From positions 1-38,257 of the forward strand of contig JAGPKZ010000011.1 of the NCBI GenBank assembly GCA_018053665.1: a stretch of DNA of 38,257 bases. Reading direction: 5' to 3'. Source of the stretch: Prevotella sp. GTDB lineage: Bacteria; Bacteroidota; Bacteroidia; Bacteroidales; Bacteroidaceae. Below are positions 1-7,801 of this stretch, piece by piece. The position numbers were made by a program, and so were the translations under genes. The notes under the pieces were generated by a model. It saw only the letters and a list, made by a program, of their open reading frames with translations. It made no database searches and was not told where the DNA came from. Position 1 is the first letter of the stretch; each line of letters begins with the position of its first letter.

Positions 1-1980
1 TTCATTCATGATATTCCATCCAACAGAGAAAGAAGGGAATGTACCATATTTATGATTAGAACCGAAACGACTTGAACCATCACGACGAAGAGTTGCCTGT
101 GCCATATATTTTTCGTCATAGTTGTAACTCAAACGACCAAATAGTGAAGAAATTCTGTGCTCTGTATTGAAACCACCATAAACACCATACTGAACAGTTC
201 CGCCAGTTATATTACCAGCATCATCCTTTGAAAGAACCAAAGAACCAGTGGCATAATCAATAGAAGGTTTATTTACATTTACCAAATTCCAGCGATTACC
301 ACCAAGATAATCACCTTTATACTTCAAAGCTGACTGACCAACAACTACACCAATAGTATGCTTACCAATAGTCTTATCCCATGTTAAGGTATTTTCTACC
401 TGCCATGTAGTGCTCTTGTTATTGGATGCACTCGCACTTGTATGAGTTGCATTGTTATTTCCTGAAAGATAATACAATGATGTTGTTGCGCCATTATTAC
501 CCCAGAAAGCAAGATCTGCACTATATGTGAAATGGTATTTAATATTATCCCATATACCTAAATCAACAGAGAACTTTGGAACAAATTTATGGCTCCAATT
601 ACGAGTTGGATTTACCTGCATCATAGCCAAAGGGTTGTTCATTTCCTGATAAGTTCCGAAATAACCAACAACAGTATAAGGATTTCCTTCAGGATCTCTT
701 GCCAAATCATAGCCAGAATACTTGTCTACCATCGCTGTGCCAACAGAACCTAGGGCAACAGGTGACATAAGTGGTGACATATACAATGCAGAACCAAGAA
801 CTGATCCGAATTCTGAGTTAGTTGATATGCCTGTGCTATGTGTACGCATGTACGACATATTCACATTAAGATTCAATGTATTAAGATAGTTACGTTGCTT
901 TGTTGCATCAATAAGTTTGTACTGTGTGTTGCTACGCAATGTAAGACGATCATAATTTGACTGTCCGTGATTTCCACCGATAATACCATCCTGTGAATAA
1001 TAGCCAGCTGACAAATAATAGTTGACAGCATCAGAAGCTCCACTAATTGATACATCATGATTTACGACAGGAGCATTATCATTGAATACAAGATCTTGCC
1101 AATCAGTTCCTTTACCAGTAATGGCGTTGCCATTTGTATCAGACAATTTATAAGGATCTGCATATGGAGCAGCTTGTCCTGCGTTGGTATATTTTTCATT
1201 CTGCAATATAGCATAATCTGTAGCACCTACCATGTCACGATGTTTCCAGGCACTCTGCCAGCCATAAGAGAAATTATAGTTAATCTGTGCCTTACCAACT
1301 TTTCCTTTCTTTGTTGTTACCAACACAACGCCATTGGCAGCACGTGCACCATAGATCGCACCAGATGCAGCATCTTTCAATACCTCGATACTCTCAATAT
1401 CATTAGGATTAACGAAATCAAGACCACCTTCAATAGGCATACCATCTATAATGTAAAGAGGGTCGGAATTATTTATAGTACCAGTACCACGAATACGGAT
1501 ACGTGCAGCTTCACCAGGCTGACCAGATGAAGACGTTACGTTTACGCCCGCAGCAAGTCCTTTCAAGGCATTGTCCATACGAACTGGAGCCGTATTGGCA
1601 AGATCAGAAGCTGATACCTTGGCAATAGCTGCTGTTACGACACTCTTTTTCTGAACGCCATAACCAACAACAACTACTTCGTCCAATGATGCAGAACTTT
1701 CTTTTAATACAATGTGAAGATTGTCTGCTACCTTTACGCGCTGTGTGTTATATCCAATATAAGATATGACTAGCGTTGAACCCGGTGCTACGGAAACCTT
1801 GAAATTTCCATCAATGTCAGTAACAGAACCTTGTGAGGTTCCCTGCTGAACAACAGATGCACCAATGATAGGCTCACCTTGACTATCAACGACTGTACCA
1901 GAATAGGGCTTATTCTGAGCAAATGACATCGCTGATACAAGTAAAGCCACAAACAAGAGTAATAGTCTAGATTGTTTCAT
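1..1980 (-). CDS. SusC/RagA-family TonB-linked outer membrane receptor, partial (C-terminus off window)
   Basis: The frame is open from an ATG at 1978-1980 to the window edge, giving 660 residues of a protein that in this family usually reaches about 1000. It starts with a signal peptide (MKQSR, then a Leu/Val/Ala-rich core, likely cleaved after Ala21). Residues about 25-100 form a carboxypeptidase-regulatory-like beta domain. The stretch DEVVVVGYG at residues 100-108 is the family hallmark before the plug, and the plug follows (about 113-230) with IRIRGTGTINNSDPLYIIDG at 161-180. The rest is barrel sequence. Such receptors import glycans or peptides with a SusD lipoprotein, which would lie beyond the left edge. 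The substrate cannot be read from the sequence. A -7 promoter motif lies at 2038-2045. Confidence 0.96.
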   Translation of the reverse strand, partial: MKQSRLLLLFVALLVSAMSFAQNKPYSGTVVDSQGEPIIGASVVQQGTSQGSVTDIDGNFKVSVAPGSTLVISYIGYNTQRVKVADNLHIVLKESSASLDEVVVVGYGVQKKSVVTAAIAKVSASDLANTAPVRMDNALKGLAAGVNVTSSSGQPGEAARIRIRGTGTINNSDPLYIIDGMPIEGGLDFVNPNDIESIEVLKDAASGAIYGARAANGVVLVTTKKGKVGKAQINYNFSYGWQSAWKHRDMVGATDYAILQNEKYTNAGQAAPYADPYKLSDTNGNAITGKGTDWQDLVFNDNAPVVNHDVSISGASDAVNYYLSAGYYSQDGIIGGNHGQSNYDRLTLRSNTQYKLIDATKQRNYLNTLNLNVNMSYMRTHSTGISTNSEFGSVLGSALYMSPLMSPVALGSVGTAMVDKYSGYDLARDPEGNPYTVVGYFGTYQEMNNPLAMMQVNPTRNWSHKFVPKFSVDLGIWDNIKYHFTYSADLAFWGNNGATTSLYYLSGNNNATHTSASASNNKSTTWQVENTLTWDKTIGKHTIGVVVGQSALKYKGDYLGGNRWNLVNVNKPSIDYATGSLVLSKDDAGNITGGTVQYGVYGGFNTEHRISSLFGRLSYNYDEKYMAQATLRRDGSSRFGSNHKYGTFPSFSVGWNIMNE

Positions 1981-2330
1981 GCTTAAAACTTTTGATTAAC
2001 AATTTTAAATATTAGTTATTAGTTATTTTCAACTGTGCAAATATAGAACAAATTTGAAAACTACGTACTTTTCAAAAACACAAAAGTGGATAAAAATATA
2101 AGCATTAAAAAAGTAAATAACTAATAATCAGCATATTACGTTTACACAAAAGTCTTATAAAAGTGGATTGAATATAGAGGCAAAAATAGCTAAAATAGCA
2201 TGTTTTCTTCTGTGTGCGATAACAGTTTTTAAGAAAAAAGACATCATTCAATATATATTTATGCGTTAAGAAGTAATCATATCACATAAAGTATAATATG
2301 TTGCAATTTATTCAATTGAGTGATTAGAGC
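1981..2330. other. Gene-free spacer between murQ and the SusC gene
   Basis: This AT-rich stretch of about 350 bases holds no convincing gene. It contains the probable SusC promoter and a 12-bp inverted repeat (2016-2027 TTATTAGTTATT and 2116-2127 AATAACTAATAA) whose arms flank that promoter. The left edge of a 23-bp palindrome that continues into the end of murQ is also here. No sigma/anti-sigma pair or other regulator is encoded next to the receptor. Confidence 0.6.
2038..2045 (-). promoter_or_regulatory. -7 promoter element of the SusC gene
   Basis: Read on the minus strand this is TATATTTG, which fits the Bacteroidetes TAnnTTTG element. It lies about 58 bases upstream of the ATG. No TTG occurs at the ideal 19-21 base spacing, so the upstream half is weak. 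Confidence 0.5.
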
Positions 2331-2342
2331 CTAATCACTCAA
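2316..2342. repeat. Palindrome copy 1, covering the murQ stop codon
   Basis: A perfect inverted repeat with 12-base arms (TTGAGTGATTAG and CTAATCACTCAA) and a 3-base loop AGC. It encodes the last residues and stop of MurQ (Leu-Ser-Asp-stop). No T-run follows on either strand, so it is not a standard terminator. The 23-base core differs by one base from the copy at 12539-12561. Confidence 0.8.
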
Positions 2343-3155
2343 CGATTTCAAATAACGTTCAACTTGTTTTATACCTCCATACTTCTTTAATAAGGAAACC
2401 ACATAATCATAATCATTAATATGTGGATTGCGTTCCATGAATATACGTGCAGCCCTATCCATAAGTTTGGCATTCATGAGTTTCACATTAACCATTTTGT
2501 TTCCTTCAACTCTACCTAACTGAATCATAATTGTAGTGCTAATCATATCAAAGATTAACTTCTGAGAAGTACCGCCCTTCATACGGGTACTTCCTGTAAC
2601 AAATTCAGGACCGGTAATAACCTCAACAGGAAAATCAACTTCATGAGAAATAACACTATCCGCATTGTTGACAATACATCCAGTGGTGATGCCGTGACTT
2701 CTGCACCATTTCAATGCAGACAACACGAAAGGAGTAGTACCACTGGCAGAAATACCGACAACAATATCATTATCTGTTACACCTTTCTCAACAAGTTGCT
2801 GCCAACCATTATCAAGATCATCCTCACGTGACTCACGAGTTTGCGTAATGTCATTTATACCACCTGGGAAAATTGCCTGAATCTGGTGTCCATCTGTACC
2901 ATAGGTATTTTGCACCTCTATCGTATCAAGAGTGGCAAGTCGTCCACCTGTACCGCAGCCACAATAAAATAGTCTGCCTCCCAATTTTAAGCGAGAAAGT
3001 ATTTCCTTAACAAGACTGTTTATCTGTGGCAATGCCTTGTTTATAGCCACGGGAACAGACATATTCTCATGGTTAATATCAGCAGTAATCTCCTCTATGG
3101 TCTTCTTCTCAAGATGATCATAGTTTGATGAATGTTCTGTTAATCGTTTATCCAT
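2331..3155 (-). CDS. murQ: N-acetylmuramic acid 6-phosphate etherase
   Basis: MurQ cleaves the lactyl ether of MurNAc-6-phosphate to GlcNAc-6-phosphate and D-lactate in cytoplasmic peptidoglycan recycling. The 274-residue protein is a single SIS sugar-isomerase domain. The glycine-rich segment YCGCGTGGRLATLD (64-77) and the Ser-rich loop ISASGTT (135-141) bind the phosphosugar. Glu80 and Glu111 sit 31 residues apart, like the catalytic pair Glu83/Glu114 of the E. coli enzyme. The signature GPEFVTGSTRMKGGTSQK is at 182-199. At 274 residues it is slightly shorter than the usual 300 or so. It follows the aldolase gene after an 81-base gap that holds a terminator and its own promoter motif. Confidence 0.95.
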   Translation of the reverse strand: MDKRLTEHSSNYDHLEKKTIEEITADINHENMSVPVAINKALPQINSLVKEILSRLKLGGRLFYCGCGTGGRLATLDTIEVQNTYGTDGHQIQAIFPGGINDITQTRESREDDLDNGWQQLVEKGVTDNDIVVGISASGTTPFVLSALKWCRSHGITTGCIVNNADSVISHEVDFPVEVITGPEFVTGSTRMKGGTSQKLIFDMISTTIMIQLGRVEGNKMVNVKLMNAKLMDRAARIFMERNPHINDYDYVVSLLKKYGGIKQVERYLKSLSD

Positions 3156-3159
3156 ACGG

Positions 3160-3167
3160 CAAATATA
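3160..3167 (-). promoter_or_regulatory. -7 element just upstream of murQ
   Basis: The minus strand reads TATATTTG and ends only 4 bases before the murQ ATG (3153-3155). If used, the transcript would be leaderless or nearly so. No TTG is seen at the expected spacing upstream. Confidence 0.4.
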
Positions 3168-3170
3168 ATT

Positions 3171-3199
3171 AAAAAAGCGGAAACATTACTGTTTCCGCT
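3171..3199 (-). terminator. Intrinsic terminator of the aldolase gene
   Basis: Arms AGCGGAAAC (3176-3184) and GTTTCCGCT (3191-3199) form a 9-bp stem with a 6-base loop. On the minus strand it runs into six T residues. It lies 38 bases past the fba stop codon. Confidence 0.85.
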
Positions 3200-3236
3200 A
3201 TATTTTATTGACTTAATGTTTAAGTCAAAGAGTTGC

Positions 3237-4244
3237 TTACTGAGCAAGCTTGTTATTTGAAGCTAGTACATCAAGAATCTTGTGCTTGTACATCTTCTCC
3301 ATTTCGTCGCGAGCTGGACCACAGAACTTACGTGGATCGAACTCACCTGGCTTGTCTGCAAATACCTTACGAACTGCAGCTGTGAAAGCAAGACGAGAGT
3401 CTGAATCGATGTTAATCTTGCAAACTGCGCTCTTAGAAGCCTTACGAAGCTGCTCCTCAGGAATACCTACAGCGTCTGGCAACTTACCACCATTTTCATT
3501 GATCATGTCAACATACTCCTGTGGTACAGAAGAAGAACCATGAAGAACGATTGGGAAACCTGGCAATTTCTCCATAACAGCATCGAGAACGTCGAATGCC
3601 AATGGAGGAGGAACCAATTTACCTGTCTTAGGGTCACGTGTGCACTGCTCTGGCTTGAACTTGTAAGCACCATGTGAAGTACCAATAGAAATAGCCAAAG
3701 AGTCAACGCCTGTACGTGTAGCGAAGTCGATAACTTCCTCTGGTTTTGTATAATGAGAAACCTCAGCAACAACCTCGTCCTCAACACCAGCAAGAACACC
3801 AAGTTCGCCTTCTACACTTACATCAAACTGATGAGCATATTCAACGACCTTCTTTGTCAATGCAACATTCTCCTCATAAGGAAGAGCTGAACCATCGATC
3901 ATAACAGAAGAGAAACCGAAGTCTACACAACTCTTGCAAAGTTCGAAGCTATCTCCGTGGTCAAGGTGAAGAACGATCTCAGGATGAGCACAACCAAGTT
4001 CCTTTGCATATTCAACAGCACCCTGTGCCATATAACGAAGAAGAGTCTGGTTTGCATAGTTACGGGCACCCTTAGAAACCTGAAGGATAACCGGTGACTT
4101 GAGCTCAGAAGAAGCCTTTACAATAGCTTGGAGCTGCTCCATGTTATTGAAGTTAAATGCTGGTATAGCATAACCGCCACTAATGGCTCTCTTAAACATC
4201 TCGCGAGTATTTACGAGACCTAAATCTTTGTAACTAACTGCCAT
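3237..4244 (-). CDS. fba: Class II fructose-1,6-bisphosphate aldolase
   Basis: This enzyme reversibly cleaves fructose-1,6-bisphosphate into dihydroxyacetone phosphate and glyceraldehyde-3-phosphate in glycolysis and gluconeogenesis. The 335-residue TIM barrel carries the class II signature LHLDHGDSFE at 92-101, with Asp95 as the likely catalytic acid and His96 as a zinc ligand. Further matches are GELG at 146-149, TSHGAYKF at 189-196 (His191), LHGSSSVP at 234-241 (His235) and NIDSDSR at 278-284 for phosphate binding. It has its own strong promoter and a terminator, so it is probably transcribed alone. Confidence 0.97.
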   Translation of the reverse strand: MAVSYKDLGLVNTREMFKRAISGGYAIPAFNFNNMEQLQAIVKASSELKSPVILQVSKGARNYANQTLLRYMAQGAVEYAKELGCAHPEIVLHLDHGDSFELCKSCVDFGFSSVMIDGSALPYEENVALTKKVVEYAHQFDVSVEGELGVLAGVEDEVVAEVSHYTKPEEVIDFATRTGVDSLAISIGTSHGAYKFKPEQCTRDPKTGKLVPPPLAFDVLDAVMEKLPGFPIVLHGSSSVPQEYVDMINENGGKLPDAVGIPEEQLRKASKSAVCKINIDSDSRLAFTAAVRKVFADKPGEFDPRKFCGPARDEMEKMYKHKILDVLASNNKLAQ

Positions 4245-4291
4245 AATTTTATTGTTTTAAAAAATAATATCTAAATAATCTTTTGTGACTG

Positions 4292-4322
4292 CAAATTTAA
4301 CATTTTCTTTTGACGAAGCAAA
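4292..4322 (-). promoter_or_regulatory. Promoter of fba
   Basis: On the minus strand TTG (4319-4321) is followed after 19 bases by TAAATTTG (4292-4299). This matches the Bacteroidetes -33/-7 layout and lies about 48 bases upstream of the fba ATG. Confidence 0.75.
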
Positions 4323-4467
4323 ATGTTCACTTGCTTTTTACAGTTACGAAGAGGTTAAAAAAATTAATATTGTTTTAAATCAAGTACTTAAAATATTGTT
4401 TTGTAAAACAGAGGTTACAAAAAAGAAGGAACCATTTTGCAAAAAACTGCCACAATTTATTATAATT

Positions 4468-5709
4468 TCAAGATTTGAATTTATTCCAAATGGGATTACG
4501 ACGCAACATTGTTCCATTCTTTCTAGTAAGCTCTGAAGCGAACAACAAGACGATAACATAACCAAATAATGGTATAATGAATGGAATCACCAAGTTGGTA
4601 TTGTCTGCGACAATTCCCATAAGAAGGAATCCGCAACCACCAATAGGTGTCATCATAAGCAGAGACGATGCACTCATTTTAAGATTTCCTAATCCGTTAA
4701 GTGCAAGTGAAAATATTGTAGGGAACATTATTGCCTCAAAAAGATAATTGCAAACAATAGCCACCAGTGACAATTTGCCAAGATCAAACAACACGAATAT
4801 CATGCACAACACACTTCCAGAAGAACAAATCAGCAACATAATCTCAGCAGGGACACGACGCATAATCCAACTTCCTAAAAAACGACCAACCATAAAGAAT
4901 ACCAAAGCTAAAGTAAGTATTATACTCGCTGCATTATCATCCATCCAGCCTTGACCTGTAACAAAGTTTATGAAATAACTGTTGATAGAAATCTCGGCTA
5001 TCTCATAAGCCAATAATGCAAAAAGTCCAAACACGAACATTGGATGATGACGGAAAAGTTTTATTATACGTGTACCGCTGCTACGGTCTTCGGCTGTTTC
5101 CTCATGCTTTATTTCTGGTAATTCTACTCGCGAAAACACGATGGCTATAATCAGCACCAATATTCCCAATATGGTATAAGGTACTACAACATCACCACCT
5201 TCAGACGTTCCGTTGAAAAAGAACTGACCGATTGCAAATGTAGCGAAAAGGCTTCCAAGACCATTAAAAGACTGGGAAAAATTCAATCTGCTTGTTGCGG
5301 TTTCTTTATTTCCTAATTCTGTAACGTATGGATTTGCCGAGGTTTCCAAGAACACCAAACCACAACCTATAATGAACAATGCTATTAGGTATGCGAAAAA
5401 TGTGCCCATAGCAGCACACGGTATAAACATCAAAGCACCAATTCCAAACAACAGAAGTCCTATTACTACGCCAAGCCTATAACCATTACGATTGATAAAC
5501 CACCCTGCTGGTATCGCCATTATGAGATATCCAAAATATGTTGTCACCTGTATCAATGAAGACTGAGTGATACTGATATCAAGTGAATTCTGAAAATGCT
5601 TGTTTAATACATCCAAAATAGCTCTCGCAAATCCCCAAAGAAAGAATAAGGACGTGATTAAAACAAATGGTATAAAATACTGTTTACTTGTTAATTTTAT
5701 CTTTGCCAT
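4468..5709 (-). CDS. FucP-type MFS sugar:proton symporter
   Basis: A 413-residue protein with about 12 membrane segments, of the fucose/glucose-galactose permease branch of the major facilitator superfamily. The hallmark ETSANPYVTELG lies near residue 122, with its Glu at the place of the proton-coupling Glu135 of E. coli FucP. An Asp in the first segment (LDVLNKHF, about residue 33) matches FucP Asp46. It lies 37 bases downstream of the GH43 glycosidase gene in the same direction, so it probably imports the sugar that enzyme releases. The exact sugar (xylose, arabinose or other) cannot be told from sequence. Confidence 0.9.
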   Translation of the reverse strand: MAKIKLTSKQYFIPFVLITSLFFLWGFARAILDVLNKHFQNSLDISITQSSLIQVTTYFGYLIMAIPAGWFINRNGYRLGVVIGLLLFGIGALMFIPCAAMGTFFAYLIALFIIGCGLVFLETSANPYVTELGNKETATSRLNFSQSFNGLGSLFATFAIGQFFFNGTSEGGDVVVPYTILGILVLIIAIVFSRVELPEIKHEETAEDRSSGTRIIKLFRHHPMFVFGLFALLAYEIAEISINSYFINFVTGQGWMDDNAASIILTLALVFFMVGRFLGSWIMRRVPAEIMLLICSSGSVLCMIFVLFDLGKLSLVAIVCNYLFEAIMFPTIFSLALNGLGNLKMSASSLLMMTPIGGCGFLLMGIVADNTNLVIPFIIPLFGYVIVLLFASELTRKNGTMLRRNPIWNKFKS

Positions 5710-5746
5710 AACTGACTATATAAATATTACTATATTATTTTTGATA

Positions 5747-7240
5747 TTATTGTGCGAACTCTACATCTCCACCATCGGCATACATACCAATGACAACTCC
5801 TGTAAATCCTCCAGCAACCTCAGAACTCAAAAGACTGCAATTCAATTCTCCGAGTGACTTATAAGATGTTCCATCATCACTGTATTCAAACTTATACATC
5901 TTATCATTATATGAAATGCGAAGATTCATCCATTCAGACCATATCTTATCCGATTTCACGATATAGTCAATATTTTTAAGTTTACAACGAAGCGAAACAC
6001 GTCCATCTTTGACAAACAAATCATAATGTCCGTCATTTATCTGATATACAGATATGCCACCTTCAGCATTATGTTTTGGATAAACACGAAATTCAACACT
6101 CCCACAAACCTGTTCTTGCCTTTTTCCGACAAATGTAGGCTGATTATTCACAGATAAGCTGCCATGTCCTTTTAGCACAAGTTTATTGCCCTTGAAGATA
6201 TAATTTTCTAATATAGGATTCTGTATATGTATATACTCAGGTCCTAAATCTCCACGACTAAAATCAAGAGGCTGAGCATGCGGCATCTTATGTTTAGTTA
6301 AAGTTGTTGCATTCATCAATGTATCTATAGGATTTCCACCATTTACGACAGGCCACTCTCCCTTTTTCCATTCCACAGGAGCAAGGTATGTTTCACGTCC
6401 AAGATGATGATAACTACCACCAAAATTACGATAAGCTAGGAATACGAGCCACCAACTACCATCCTTTGCCTGAACAAAATCCCCATGTCCTGTACCTTGT
6501 ATCTGCATGTTCTGCCCTTTCCTACTACAGTTTGTTAATAGCGGATTAGCAGGATTACTCTCATAAGGTCCATAGATATTACGACTGCGCGCAATAGTAA
6601 GATGATGAGCAATTTCTGTTCCACCCTCAGAAATCAAAAGATAGTAATATCCGTCTTTTTTATATATGTGAGGACCTTCAGGGTATCTGCCACCATCACC
6701 CTGCCATAGCATACGGCTCTTCGACAACTGTTTACCAGTCTTGGCATCTATTTCACTAAGCCATATTGCATCATCTGGATTAGAACACATGTAGACTTTG
6801 CCATCTTCAAAATATAATGAAGGGTCTATACCTTGTTGAGACAACCAAACAGGTTCGCTCCAAGGTCCATTTGGACTTGTTGCTGTGACAAGAAAGTTGC
6901 CGCCATTACCTACATTAGTTGTAATCATATAATATGTTCCATCATTATATCTTATCGTTGGCGCATATATACCCAACCACGATGAAGCTCCTTTCAATGA
7001 AAGTTGCGAGTCACGTGTCAATACATTCCCAATTTGTTCCCAATTTATCAAGTCATTACTGTGAAACACAGGAACACCTGGAAAATACTGAAAAGAGGAA
7101 TTAACCAAATAGAAATCACTTCCTACACGGCAAACACTTGGATCTGGATGATAACCTGATATAATCGGATTACGATAACCTTGTGCAAAACTGCTCTCCG
7201 AAATTATCATAAACAAGAGCAGACTTAGTATTTTAGACAT
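5747..7240 (-). CDS. Secreted glycoside hydrolase family 43 (xylosidase/arabinofuranosidase type)
   Basis: A 497-residue enzyme with a signal peptide (cleavage likely after SSFA, residue 19). Residues about 22-310 form the five-bladed GH43 domain. The three catalytic acids are visible: Asp33 in YHPDPSV (base), Asp139 in IDPSLY (pKa modulator) and Glu188 in YPEGPHI (acid). Residues about 335-497 look like the beta-sandwich common at the C-terminus of GH43 beta-xylosidases. The N-terminal sequence with NSSFQYFPGVPVFHS is typical of exo-acting xylosidase or arabinofuranosidase subfamilies. There is no lipobox, so it is probably periplasmic. It is the first gene of an operon with the FucP-like permease. 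Confidence 0.93.
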   Translation of the reverse strand: MSKILSLLLFMIISESSFAQGYRNPIISGYHPDPSVCRVGSDFYLVNSSFQYFPGVPVFHSNDLINWEQIGNVLTRDSQLSLKGASSWLGIYAPTIRYNDGTYYMITTNVGNGGNFLVTATSPNGPWSEPVWLSQQGIDPSLYFEDGKVYMCSNPDDAIWLSEIDAKTGKQLSKSRMLWQGDGGRYPEGPHIYKKDGYYYLLISEGGTEIAHHLTIARSRNIYGPYESNPANPLLTNCSRKGQNMQIQGTGHGDFVQAKDGSWWLVFLAYRNFGGSYHHLGRETYLAPVEWKKGEWPVVNGGNPIDTLMNATTLTKHKMPHAQPLDFSRGDLGPEYIHIQNPILENYIFKGNKLVLKGHGSLSVNNQPTFVGKRQEQVCGSVEFRVYPKHNAEGGISVYQINDGHYDLFVKDGRVSLRCKLKNIDYIVKSDKIWSEWMNLRISYNDKMYKFEYSDDGTSYKSLGELNCSLLSSEVAGGFTGVVIGMYADGGDVEFAQ

Positions 7241-7312
7241 AGTGTTATTTAAATTTCAACATATAGATAGTGCGATATACAATAATATATACCAAAGCAT
7301 CTATATCCGATG

Positions 7313-7342
7313 CAAAGATAAAACAAGATGCGGGAAAAACAA
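7313..7342 (-). promoter_or_regulatory. Promoter of the GH43-permease operon
   Basis: The minus strand reads TTG (7340-7342), 19 bases, then TATCTTTG (7313-7320). Transcription would start near 7306 and leave a 5' leader of about 65 bases before the GH43 ATG. Confidence 0.7.
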
Positions 7343-7438
7343 AATATAAGATAAAGTTTTCTCTATTTTTATTCCAATAACATTACCACAAACTACAAAA
7401 TGCACATTACTGTTACATAAATATAAACTTTAGGGCAT

Positions 7439-7502
7439 AAAAAAAGGAGTACCGCTGTACTCCGACCTTGTTAACCTTAAATCTAATACTATGAAAAACA
7501 TA
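7439..7502 (-). ncRNA. Putative small RNA, tandem copy A
   Basis: A compact unit on the minus strand of about 60 bases. A promoter (7506-7536) leads into a 5' hairpin (7489-7503, arms CTATG/CATAG, loop of 5), a single-stranded core complementary to TTGTTAACCTTAAATCTAAT, and a terminator hairpin (7446-7463, arms GGAGTAC/GTACTCC, loop AGCG) ending in seven T residues. It has no room for a protein. Copy B shares the core and both hairpins in the same order. Short multi-copy RNAs of this build are known in Bacteroidales; I cannot confirm a named family. Confidence 0.65.
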
Positions 7503-7505
7503 GTG

Positions 7506-7536
7506 CAAAGATATTCAGATTTACATTAAAATCCAA
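7506..7536 (-). promoter_or_regulatory. Promoter of sRNA copy A
   Basis: TTG (7534-7536) and TATCTTTG (7506-7513) on the minus strand are separated by exactly 20 bases. The same spacing occurs in copy B. Confidence 0.75.
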
Positions 7537-7619
7537 ACATCAATGATTATATAGTGTTGCTTTTACAATTTATTAAAACTTTTATTGGTGTTTTTAAGAC
7601 AATTAAAGCATAAAGGCAT

Positions 7620-7684
7620 AAAAAAAGGGGCTCCGCTGAGTCCCAACCTTTGTTAACCTTAAATCTAATACCATGAAAAACATG
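7620..7684 (-). ncRNA. Putative small RNA, tandem copy B
   Basis: Second copy of the unit, about 180 bases upstream of copy A in the transcribed direction. The 5' hairpin (7671-7685) has arms CCATG/CATGG instead of CTATG/CATAG: a T-A pair has become C-G, a compensatory change that supports a folded RNA. The core is nearly identical. The terminator hairpin (7627-7644) keeps the AGCG loop and lower stem but is GC-richer and has one A-C mismatch on the transcribed strand. Seven T residues follow. Confidence 0.62.
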
Positions 7685-7687
7685 GTG

Positions 7688-7718
7688 CAAATGTATAACA
7701 GTTTTATTCAAAAAGCAA
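7688..7718 (-). promoter_or_regulatory. Promoter of sRNA copy B
   Basis: TTG (7716-7718), 20 bases, then TACATTTG (7688-7695) on the minus strand, the same layout as copy A. Confidence 0.72.
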
Positions 7719-7801
7719 ATAAAGTTTGAGTAGAATTGTTGTCTACATCGTTTTTTTGATTTACATCAACCAAACTATTAAAAAACTATTTCACATTTTG
7801 T

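Larger units (their letters stand above)
7241..7801. other. Gene-free spacer with two tandem sRNA-like units
   Basis: These 561 bases separate the ATP-grasp fusion gene from the GH43 operon. They hold the GH43 promoter at 7313-7342 and two copies of a short minus-strand transcription unit, each with promoter, conserved core and hairpin with T-run. The remaining bases are AT-rich with no convincing coding frame. Confidence 0.75.

Noticed and set aside
1057..1530. A 157-codon plus-strand frame opposite the SusC gene
   Set aside because: It is antisense to conserved plug and barrel sequence and its product has no protein-like pattern.
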